From an uncultured Geobacter sp. (lineage in GTDB: Bacteria; Desulfobacterota; Desulfuromonadia; Geobacterales; Geobacteraceae): a stretch of DNA of 56,071 bases. The stretch spans positions 1-56,071 of the forward strand of contig CALABV010000198.1 in NCBI GenBank assembly GCA_937886325.1, read 5' to 3'. Position 1 is the stretch's first letter. Each line of letters opens with the position of its first letter. This document shows, piece after piece, positions 49,121-56,071 of the stretch. A model generated the notes under the pieces. It ran no database searches. It was not told where the DNA came from and saw only the letters and a list, made by a program, of their open reading frames with translations. Made by a program: the position numbers and the translations under genes.

Positions 49121-52009
49121 CTAGAGCATCTTCCTGAGGAACTGCCCGGTATAGGACCGTGTCGCCGCCGCCACCTCCTCGGGCGTGCCGGTCGCGATTA
49201 CCTCACCCCCCCGGTCGCCCCCTTCGGGACCCAGGTCGATGATGTAGTCGGCGGTCTTGATAACGTCCAGGTTGTGCTCGATGATGACGATGGTGTTGCC
49301 CGCCTCCACCAGGCGCCCGAGCACCTCCAGGAGCTTGGCGATGTCGTGGAAGTGGAGTCCGGTGGTGGGCTCGTCCAGGATGTAGATGGTCCTGCCCGTG
49401 GCCCGTTTGGAGAGTTCCTTGGCCAGCTTTACCCGCTGGGCCTCGCCGCCTGAGAGGGTGGTGGCCGACTGCCCCAGCTTGATGTAGCCGAGACCCACGT
49501 CCTCCAGGGTCTTCAGCTTGTTTTTTATCCGGGGAATGTGCTCCATGAACTGCACCGCCTGGGACACGGTCATGTCCAGCACCTCGGCGATGGATTTCCC
49601 CTTGTACTTCACCTCCAGCGTCTCCCGGTTGTAGCGGGCGCCCTTGCACACCTCGCACTGCACGTAGACATCGGGCAGGAAGTGCATCTCGATCTTGATG
49701 ATGCCGTCCCCGGAACAGGCCTCGCAGCGTCCCCCCTTGACGTTGAAGGAGTATCTCCCGGGCTTGTAGCCGCGGATCTTGGACTCGGGCAGCCCGGCGA
49801 ACAGGTCGCGGATGTCGGTGAACACGCCGGTGTAGGTGGCCGGGTTCGAGCGGGGGGTGCGGCCGATGGGCGACTGGTCGATGTTGATCACCTTGTCCAG
49901 GGCCTCGATTCCCTGGATGTCCCGCAACGCTCCCGCCTTCTCCCGGCTCCGGTAGAGACGCTGGCACAGGACCCGGTAGAGGGTGTCGATGATCAGGGAC
50001 GACTTGCCCGATCCGGAGACCCCGGTGACGCAGGTCATCACCCCCAGGGGGATGGCGGCCTCCACCTCCTTCAGGTTGTTTTCCGCGGCTCCCGTGATGC
50101 GCAGGAACCGTTCCGCCGACCGCCGCCGCCCGGGCACCGGGATGGCAAGCTCGCCGGAGAGGTACTTGCCGGTAAGAGACGCGGGGTTGGCCATCACTTC
50201 GGCCGGGGTCCCCTGGGCCACCACTTCGCCGCCGTGCACCCCGGCGCCGGGCCCCATATCGATGACGTGGTCCGCCTCCAGGATGGTCTCCTCGTCGTGC
50301 TCCACCACCAGCACCGTGTTCCCCAGGTCGCGCATCCGCTTCAGGGTGTCCAGCAGGCGGGCGTTGTCACGCTGGTGCAGGCCGATGGAGGGCTCGTCCA
50401 GGATGTAGAGCACCCCCACCAGGCTGGAGCCTATCTGGGTTGCCAGCCGGATGCGCTGCCCCTCGCCGCCGGAGAGGGTACCGGAGGAGCGGTCCAGGGA
50501 GAGGTAGTCGAGCCCCACGTTTACCAGGAAGTGGAGCCGCTCCCGGATCTCCTTGAGGATGCGGCGGGCGATCTCCGCCTCCTTCTCCGTGAGGGACAGG
50601 CCGTCGAAGAAGGCCAGGGCGTCAACGATGGAGAGGGCGGTGACTTCGCGGATGTTTTTCCCTCCCACCCGCACGAACAGGGCCTCCTTCTTCAGCCGCG
50701 CCCCCTCGCAGGTGGGGCAGGGCATGACGTTCATGTATTTTTCCAGCTCCTCCCGCACCATTTCCGAATCGGTCTCCCGGTAGCGGCGCTCCAGGTTGTT
50801 CAACACCCCCTCGAATTCCTTGTAGTAGGTATGGCGGCGGCCGCCGTCCTCCTCCCACCAGAATTCCACCTTTTCCCCGTTGGAACCGAAGAGGATGATG
50901 CGTTGCGCTTGTTCCGACAATTTGTTGAAGGGGGTGCGGATATCGAACGTGTAGGCTTTCGCGAGCGCCTCCAGGGTCTGGTGGAACCAGCCGGACAGGC
51001 GCTTCTCCCACGGTGCGATTGCGCCTTCGCGCAGGGACAGGTCCGGATTGGGAACCACCAGGTCCGGGTCGAAGTACATGCGGGTGCCGAGTCCGGTGCA
51101 GTCGGGGCAGGCGCCGTAGGGGTTGTTGAAGGAGAACATGCGGGGGGTCATCTCCGGGTAGGAGATGCCGCAGTCGATGCAGGCCAGGGCCTCGGAGAAC
51201 AGGATGGTATGGGATTCCGTAGGGGCGGGGTTTTCCCGCCCTTCTTCCGTCAACGATGGTTTCGTGGGCGGGATGACCCCGCCCCTACCGCCTACTATCT
51301 GCACCTTGGCGATTCCCTCCGCATGGTGCAGGGCGGTCTCCAGTGAGTCGGCCAGCCGGCGCTGGATGCCGTCCTTGACCACCAGCCGGTCCACCACGAT
51401 GTCGATGTCGTGCTTCTTCTTCTTGTCCAGCTCGATGTCGTCGGCCAGGTCGCGGGGCTCGCCGTCGATGATCACCCGCACGAAGCCCTCCTTGCGGAGA
51501 TTGACGAGTTCCTTGCGGTATTCACCCTTGCGGCCCCTGACGATGGGGGAGAGGAGGCTTATCTTCGTCCCCTCGGGAAGGGTCATGATCTGGTCAACCA
51601 TCTGGGAGACGGTCTGGGAGGCAATCTCCTTTCCGCAGCTGTAGCAGAAGGGGCGGCCGACACGGGCGAACAGCAGGCGCAGGTAGTCGTAGATCTCGGT
51701 CACGGTGCCGACCGTGGAGCGCGGGTTCTTGCTGGTGGTCTTCTGCTCGATGGAGATGGCCGGTGACAGCCCCTCTATGGATTCCACGTCCGGCTTTTCC
51801 ATCTGCTCCAGGAACTGGCGGGCGTAGGCGGAAAGGGACTCCACATAGCGGCGCTGCCCTTCGGCGTAGATGGTGTCGAAGGCCAGTGTTGATTTGCCCG
51901 AGCCGGAGATGCCGGTGATAACCACCAGCCGGTCGCGCGGGATCTCCACGTCGATGCACTTGAGGTTATGCTCGCAGGCCCCTTTGATGATGATTTTGTC
52001 GTGTGCCAT
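49121..52009 (-). CDS. uvrA: Excinuclease ABC subunit A
   Basis: The damage-recognition ATPase of nucleotide excision repair. The 962-residue protein has two ABC ATPase halves: Walker A GISGSGKSTLAFDTIYAEG (about 33-51) and GVSGSGKSSLIIDTL, signatures SGTLSGGEGQRIRLA and ATTLSGGEAQRVKLA, and zinc-finger Cys pairs (CYSC, CIDC, CPDC, CEACSG). ATG 52009 begins the family start MAHDKIIIKG. Residues about 241-264 (GRGGVIPPTKPSLTEEGREN region) have no counterpart in E. coli UvrA and are encoded by a palindromic repeat, within the loop before the zinc-binding region. Confidence 0.96.
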   Translation of the reverse strand: MAHDKIIIKGACEHNLKCIDVEIPRDRLVVITGISGSGKSTLAFDTIYAEGQRRYVESLSAYARQFLEQMEKPDVESIEGLSPAISIEQKTTSKNPRSTVGTVTEIYDYLRLLFARVGRPFCYSCGKEIASQTVSQMVDQIMTLPEGTKISLLSPIVRGRKGEYRKELVNLRKEGFVRVIIDGEPRDLADDIELDKKKKHDIDIVVDRLVVKDGIQRRLADSLETALHHAEGIAKVQIVGGRGGVIPPTKPSLTEEGRENPAPTESHTILFSEALACIDCGISYPEMTPRMFSFNNPYGACPDCTGLGTRMYFDPDLVVPNPDLSLREGAIAPWEKRLSGWFHQTLEALAKAYTFDIRTPFNKLSEQAQRIILFGSNGEKVEFWWEEDGGRRHTYYKEFEGVLNNLERRYRETDSEMVREELEKYMNVMPCPTCEGARLKKEALFVRVGGKNIREVTALSIVDALAFFDGLSLTEKEAEIARRILKEIRERLHFLVNVGLDYLSLDRSSGTLSGGEGQRIRLATQIGSSLVGVLYILDEPSIGLHQRDNARLLDTLKRMRDLGNTVLVVEHDEETILEADHVIDMGPGAGVHGGEVVAQGTPAEVMANPASLTGKYLSGELAIPVPGRRRSAERFLRITGAAENNLKEVEAAIPLGVMTCVTGVSGSGKSSLIIDTLYRVLCQRLYRSREKAGALRDIQGIEALDKVINIDQSPIGRTPRSNPATYTGVFTDIRDLFAGLPESKIRGYKPGRYSFNVKGGRCEACSGDGIIKIEMHFLPDVYVQCEVCKGARYNRETLEVKYKGKSIAEVLDMTVSQAVQFMEHIPRIKNKLKTLEDVGLGYIKLGQSATTLSGGEAQRVKLAKELSKRATGRTIYILDEPTTGLHFHDIAKLLEVLGRLVEAGNTIVIIEHNLDVIKTADYIIDLGPEGGDRGGEVIATGTPEEVAAATRSYTGQFLRKML
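51219..51288. repeat. Palindromic repeat inserted in frame within uvrA
   Basis: Arms of 23 bases (51219-51241, starting GTAGGGGCGGGG; 51266-51288, ending CCCCGCCCCTAC) pair with 2 mismatches around 24 bases. The design matches the intergenic element at 52043-52100. It codes for about 24 residues of UvrA, adding length without breaking the frame. Confidence 0.8.
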
Positions 52010-52042
52010 TTGATTCTTTCTATTCCTTCGATGTCTGGACCA

Positions 52043-52100
52043 TAGGGGCAACCCCGCGTGGCCGCCCAAAAAACCGGGCAACCGTAAGGGGTTGCCCCTA
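52043..52100. repeat. Palindromic repeat upstream of uvrA
   Basis: Perfect 13-base arms (TAGGGGCAACCCC at 52043-52055; complement at 52088-52100) around a 32-base loop, between uvrA and the 52115 gene. It resembles the element inside uvrA in its TAGGGGC ends and arm design. Confidence 0.75.
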
Positions 52101-52114
52101 CATGGGATACCGTA

Positions 52115-52453
52115 TTACCCTTCTTCCCTGACGGCAAACAGCGGCTCCCGGATGGGCCCCCCGCCGCATACCGGGCACTTGCCCGGCTTGGTCAGGCGAT
52201 CCCGCTTGTGGAAGACGAAGCCGCACTCCGCGCATTCGGCGGGGATTATCACGAGCCGCCGTCCCGTTGCCCGGAGCGTCTTGCCGATATGCTCCAGGTG
52301 GCCGCATACCTCACGTTCGGGAATCCTTACCTCTCCGGATATCTCCAAGGCCGACACCGGCTCCCCGCGGGAGAGAACGGCCAGGATGGCGTGGCGGATC
52401 GTGTCGTCCTTGGGGGAGGGTACCGTCGGTCTTTTCGGCTTGGCCTTCATCAT
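52115..52453 (-). CDS. HTH plus zinc-ribbon predicted regulator (COG3357-like)
   Basis: A 112-residue protein. Residues 15-60 look like a winged-helix domain (IRHAILAVLSRGEPVSALEISGEV). Residues 74-100 form a zinc ribbon with two Cys pairs (CAECGFVF and CPVCGGG). This fusion is known as a predicted transcriptional regulator family without a characterised target. ATG 52453 has GGGGATCTGAA upstream. It lies 12 bp after the phosphohexomutase gene on the same strand, so they are probably co-transcribed. Confidence 0.82.
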   Translation of the reverse strand: MMKAKPKRPTVPSPKDDTIRHAILAVLSRGEPVSALEISGEVRIPEREVCGHLEHIGKTLRATGRRLVIIPAECAECGFVFHKRDRLTKPGKCPVCGGGPIREPLFAVREEG

Positions 52454-52465
52454 TTCAGATCCCCT

Positions 52466-53875
52466 TTACACTCCCGCTATCTCCCGCCCGGCCCGCAGCA
52501 GTTCCTCCACCGTCTCCGGGTCCCCGGCCTCGCTGTAGAGGCGCAGCACCGGTTCCGTGCCCGACGGGCGGATCAGGAGCCAGGAGCCGTCCGCGAACAG
52601 ATACTTGAAGCCGTCGCGGAAGTTCTCGTTCGCCACCGACCGGGATGCGATGGTCCGGATCTCTCCGGCGCGCAGCTTTTCGACCAGCCGCTCCTTGGCG
52701 TCGGTCGCGATGGGGAGGTCGATGCGCCGGTAGGAGAAGTGACCGATCTCGTCCATGGTTTCGTCCAGAAGCCGGCGCAGCCCCTTGCCCGACATGGCCA
52801 TGGCCTCCAGCAGCAGGAGCCCCAGGAGAATCCCGTCCCGTTCGGGAATGTGCCCCTTCACCCCCAGGCCGCCCGATTCCTCCCCTCCCATGACGATGTC
52901 GTGGTCCAGCATCAGCTCGCAGATGTGCTTGAAACCGATGGGGGTTTCAAACAGTTCAAGGCCGAATTTCTCGCTGAGAAGGTCCACCATGCGGGTGGTG
53001 GAGACGGTCTTGACCACCCCGCCCCGCATCCCGCGCCGCTCGATGAGGTGGCGCAGGATCACGGTAAAGATCCGGTGGGAGGAAAAGAACTCGCCGGTTT
53101 CGTCCACCGCGCCGATGCGATCCGCATCCCCGTCCAGGGCCAGGCCGACACGGTACTTTCCCGTCTTCAGCAGGGAGGAGAGTTCGGGCAGGTGCTCCGG
53201 CGTCGGCTCCGGAGGCCGGCCGCCGAAGCCGGGGTTATCCTCGGCATGGATTTCCGTGGTACCCGGCAGCAGCTCGGGAAAGAAGCCGCAGCCTGCGCCG
53301 AACATGGGGTCGACGAGTGTTGGGATGGCGGCGGCCCGGATGCGTTCCAGGTCCACGTAGCGGGCCAGTTGACGCCGGTAGGCCTCGCTTGCGTCGAACA
53401 GCTCCACCAGCCCCTGAGACAGCGCCTGATCCAGGGGGATGGCGAGAACCTCGCGACCGCTTGCCTGATTGCGGGCCACGATTGACTCCACCACCTTCGT
53501 AGTGGCGGGGCGGGCCGAACCTCCGAAGGATTCCTTGATCTTGAAGCCGTTGTACTCGGGCGGGTTGTGGCTGGCGGTGATCATGATGCCGCCGCCCGCG
53601 CCACGCTCCTTGACCGCCCAGGAGACCGCCGGGGTCGGGGCGCAGCGGTCCGTGAGCAGGACGCGGATGCCGTTGCCTGCCGCCACCTCGGCGGCGCGCT
53701 CGGCGAAGCGGCGGGAGAGGAAGCGGCGATCATGGCCGATGACCAGCCCCTTTTTCGCCAGTCCCTGCTCGATGAAATAGTCCATGGTCGCCTGCGCCAC
53801 CAGGGAAAGGTTGTCAAAGGTGAATTCGCGGGCGATGACCCCGCGCCAGCCGTCGGTGCCGAAAAGTATCTGCAC
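52466..53875 (-). CDS. Phosphoglucomutase/phosphomannomutase
   Basis: A 469-residue alpha-D-phosphohexomutase interconverting hexose 1- and 6-phosphates. All four working loops are present: the phosphoserine loop ITASHNPPEYNGFK, the metal loop ALDGDADR, the sugar loop GGEESGG, and the phosphate-binding RPSGTEPVLR. The start FGTDGWRGVIAREFT is canonical. It contrasts with the mutase-like domain at 27990-30497, where these loops are lost. Glucose versus mannose preference is not determined. Confidence 0.94.
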   Translation of the reverse strand: MQILFGTDGWRGVIAREFTFDNLSLVAQATMDYFIEQGLAKKGLVIGHDRRFLSRRFAERAAEVAAGNGIRVLLTDRCAPTPAVSWAVKERGAGGGIMITASHNPPEYNGFKIKESFGGSARPATTKVVESIVARNQASGREVLAIPLDQALSQGLVELFDASEAYRRQLARYVDLERIRAAAIPTLVDPMFGAGCGFFPELLPGTTEIHAEDNPGFGGRPPEPTPEHLPELSSLLKTGKYRVGLALDGDADRIGAVDETGEFFSSHRIFTVILRHLIERRGMRGGVVKTVSTTRMVDLLSEKFGLELFETPIGFKHICELMLDHDIVMGGEESGGLGVKGHIPERDGILLGLLLLEAMAMSGKGLRRLLDETMDEIGHFSYRRIDLPIATDAKERLVEKLRAGEIRTIASRSVANENFRDGFKYLFADGSWLLIRPSGTEPVLRLYSEAGDPETVEELLRAGREIAGV

Positions 53876-54092
53876 GGAGAGGAGCCTCCTATGTCCATGT
53901 GTCGGATTTCGTCCCGATGGGACCGATTGTGTGTGGGTAGAACGAAAGATTTTCCGTCAGGAAAGGCGGGGTTGTCAACCATTTGTTCGATGCAGCAATA
54001 TGATGGCCGGTTTGCGGGAGCGTTGCACCGCAGTCGTGGGAGAGGGGCGGGAGACGAGCTGAAACGAGGCGAATCTGTTCGAGGGGATGGTG

Positions 54093-56071
54093 TCACGCGC
54101 CGGGAAAGCGCTTCCGCAGGGTCTCCTGGACAGCCTGGAATTCCCTGTCCATCCGGCCGAGCAATTCAAGCGCATCGTCCAGTTTCCCCTCGTTCCCTTT
54201 GCTCTCCATGCGGCGGGCAAGTTCCGCCATGCGCAGGGCGCCGACCATGGCGCAGGACGAGGCGAGGCTGTGTGACGTTTTCCTGACCCCGCCGGCGTCA
54301 CCCCAGGTGACTACCTCGCGGAGGGCCCCGAGGAGTTGCGGGGTGTGCAGCAGATACAGTTCCGCCATGTTCCGGTTCAGGCCGATTTTGTCTCCGGTAT
54401 CGGATAGGGCGCCGGGTTCCGGTGCGCAGGCGTCGCACGGGAGGGGTGTCGGATCCGCGCCCTGCCCCTTCGACTCTCCCGGCACTCCACCGGATGCCTT
54501 TCCGTCGCGGCGGTCACCGGCATCCGGTTGCGGGGCGTCCGCCACCGGATGCATCGCGGATCCCGGGGGCAGCCAGCGTTCCAGAGTCTCACGCATCCCC
54601 TCCATGGTGAAGGGTTTGGCAAGGTAATCGTCCATCCCCTGCTTGACGCAGTAGTCCCGATACCCTTCCATGGCATGGGCGGTGAGTGCGATAATCGTTG
54701 TTCGGGAACCTTTTCCCTCTTCCCGTTTCCGGATGATCCGCGTTGCCTCGATACCGTCCATCTCCGGCATCTGGCAATCCATGAAAACCAGGTCGTAGGC
54801 CGTCCGCTGCACGGCCTCCACCGCTTCACGACCGTTCACGGCGATATCCGCGCGGCATCCCAGGCATTCGAGGATGGCCTTGCAGACTTCCTGGTTTACA
54901 GGGTTGTCCTCCGCCACCAGAACATGACCTGCCGTGGCGCACGTATGCGCGACCGGCCCGGAGGCGCCCGGGGAATCCATGGAGGAATCGAGTACTGGAG
55001 GCGTATCGACCGGGCCGGACACTGCCGCCTGTTCGCTTCCCTTCCGCATGCGGACGGTGAAGCGGAACACGGAACCCCGGCCGGGAGTGCTTTCGACGCT
55101 GACGCCTCCCTCCATCATCTCCACCAGCTGCTTGACGATGGAGAGGCCCAGGCCCGTGCCGCCGTACTTGCGGTTCGTGGCGCCGTCCGCCTGGGTGAAA
55201 CAGTTGAAGATGGAATCCAGGGATTCGGGGGGGATCCCGATTCCCGTGTCCCGGACCTCGAAGCAGATGAGATAGCGGCCGTCTCCTTCCTCCACGCTGG
55301 ACACGGATACGGATATCTCACCCCGCTCTGTGAACTTGACGGCATTTCCCACCAGGTTGAGCAGGACCTGACGCAGCCGCGTCGGGTCGCCGATCACGTA
55401 TTCCGGCACATGCGTATTCATGCCGATAGACAGGACGACACCCTTTCTCCGCGTCTTTGTCCGGAAGAGCTCGACGGTCTGGGAGACGACCGAGCCGACA
55501 TTGAAGGAGACGTTCTCCAGTTCGAGCCGACCCGCTTCTATCTTGGAGAAGTCCAGGATGTCGTTGATCACGCCCAGGAGCGATTCCGCGGACAGGTAGA
55601 CCGTTTCCGCGTATTTCCGCTGTTTCTCCGAAAGGTTGCCGGCCAGGAGGAGCTCGGTCATGCCGAGCACGCCGTTCATGGGGGTGCGGATCTCGTGGCT
55701 CATGTTGGCGAGGAACTGGGACTTGGCCGTGTTTGCCGCTTCCGCCTCCTCGCGCGCCTTGCACACCTCGTCCACCGTCCGGCGCAGGGAGTCGTTGGCA
55801 TCGCTCAGTTCCTCCGTGCGGATCGCCACCATTTCCTCCAGATGTTCGTTGGCGCGCTCCAGTTGCTCGTCCCGTTCCCGGATCCGTTCCAGCATCTCGT
55901 TGAAGCCGGCAATGAGCGTGCCCGTCTCGTCGTCGTTCTCGCTCTTCGCCCGGAGCGAGTAGTCGTGCTCCCGGGTAACGCGCTTCACCACGTCCGCCAA
56001 GTGCAGGATCGGCCCGGAGATGACCTTCTGGAGCTTTCTGGACATGAGGAAGGCAAGCAGGAAGGCGCCCG
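54093..56071 (-). CDS. Hybrid sensor histidine kinase (HAMP-HisKA-HATPase-REC-Hpt), 5' end outside the window
   Basis: The frame runs off the right edge: codons before the first visible ATG (56045) read GAFLLAFL, the end of a membrane helix. It continues into a HAMP domain (ISGPILHLADVVKRV), a coiled coil, HisKA (SHEIRTPMNGVLGM), a full ATPase domain (DTGIGIPPE, GGTGLGLSIV), a receiver (phospho-Asp in LVFMDCQMPEMDG), and a C-terminal Hpt domain with the phospho-His in KTSHSLASSCAMVGAL. This is a self-contained phosphorelay; the sensor part and signal lie outside the window. No output regulator is adjacent. Confidence 0.92.
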   Translation of the reverse strand, partial: GAFLLAFLMSRKLQKVISGPILHLADVVKRVTREHDYSLRAKSENDDETGTLIAGFNEMLERIRERDEQLERANEHLEEMVAIRTEELSDANDSLRRTVDEVCKAREEAEAANTAKSQFLANMSHEIRTPMNGVLGMTELLLAGNLSEKQRKYAETVYLSAESLLGVINDILDFSKIEAGRLELENVSFNVGSVVSQTVELFRTKTRRKGVVLSIGMNTHVPEYVIGDPTRLRQVLLNLVGNAVKFTERGEISVSVSSVEEGDGRYLICFEVRDTGIGIPPESLDSIFNCFTQADGATNRKYGGTGLGLSIVKQLVEMMEGGVSVESTPGRGSVFRFTVRMRKGSEQAAVSGPVDTPPVLDSSMDSPGASGPVAHTCATAGHVLVAEDNPVNQEVCKAILECLGCRADIAVNGREAVEAVQRTAYDLVFMDCQMPEMDGIEATRIIRKREEGKGSRTTIIALTAHAMEGYRDYCVKQGMDDYLAKPFTMEGMRETLERWLPPGSAMHPVADAPQPDAGDRRDGKASGGVPGESKGQGADPTPLPCDACAPEPGALSDTGDKIGLNRNMAELYLLHTPQLLGALREVVTWGDAGGVRKTSHSLASSCAMVGALRMAELARRMESKGNEGKLDDALELLGRMDREFQAVQETLRKRFPGA

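Overview
The window looks like a chromosome segment of a Geobacter-type deltaproteobacterium (Geobacterales: Geobacter, Geotalea or Geomonas-like). The protein set points there: a single-chain GltB with an unusual N-terminus, a short transaldolase, a Tat-exported uptake [NiFe] hydrogenase with cytochrome b, several sensor kinases, and glycogen/GH57 genes. The DNA is GC-rich with palindromic intergenic repeats. No tRNA, rRNA, CRISPR array, insertion sequence or prophage was seen. The genus is an inference from gene content.

Layout: 0-6.7 kb is housekeeping (gltB, a holin-like membrane protein, folK, a YHS protein, tal). 6.7-20.4 kb is an accessory island. It opens with a trans-aconitate-methyltransferase-like gene and continues with a LuxI acyl-homoserine-lactone synthase, an unknown protein, a second methyltransferase, a radical SAM enzyme, a TsaC/Sua5-like protein, an outer-membrane beta-barrel, an MFS transporter, two LeuD-LeuC-like dehydratase pairs and a third methyltransferase. 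It closes with a convergent LuxR-type receptor gene. Three decayed gene remnants and two AT-rich stretches lie in or beside the cluster. It reads as a quorum-sensing-controlled small-molecule pathway that I cannot match to a known product.

20.5-32.7 kb holds an M16 peptidase, a Nudix hydrolase, a glycogen/sugar-nucleotide block (glgA, galT, GH57, nucleotidyltransferase fused to a degenerate phosphomutase domain) and a two-component pair. 33-41.9 kb holds yhbY, tatA, a PAS kinase, uvrB, cobD, truC, a class V aminotransferase and pckA. 42-46.5 kb is the hydrogenase operon (small and large subunits, cytochrome b, maturation protease, cupin). 46.5-56 kb holds a structured repeat, an aminotransferase with an apparent attenuator leader, a four-helix-bundle protein, uvrA carrying an in-frame palindromic repeat, a small regulator, a phosphohexomutase and a hybrid kinase cut by the window edge.

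The most novel item is the LuxI/LuxR island. Cells at quorum would switch on paired aconitase-superfamily dehydratases, methyltransferases and a radical SAM enzyme, with inner- and outer-membrane proteins suited to secretion. Other points of interest are an Ala-rich leader peptide with terminator before an aminotransferase, a Cys-to-Asp change at the proximal cluster site of the hydrogenase small subunit, a palindromic repeat inside uvrA, and two dispersed repeat families.
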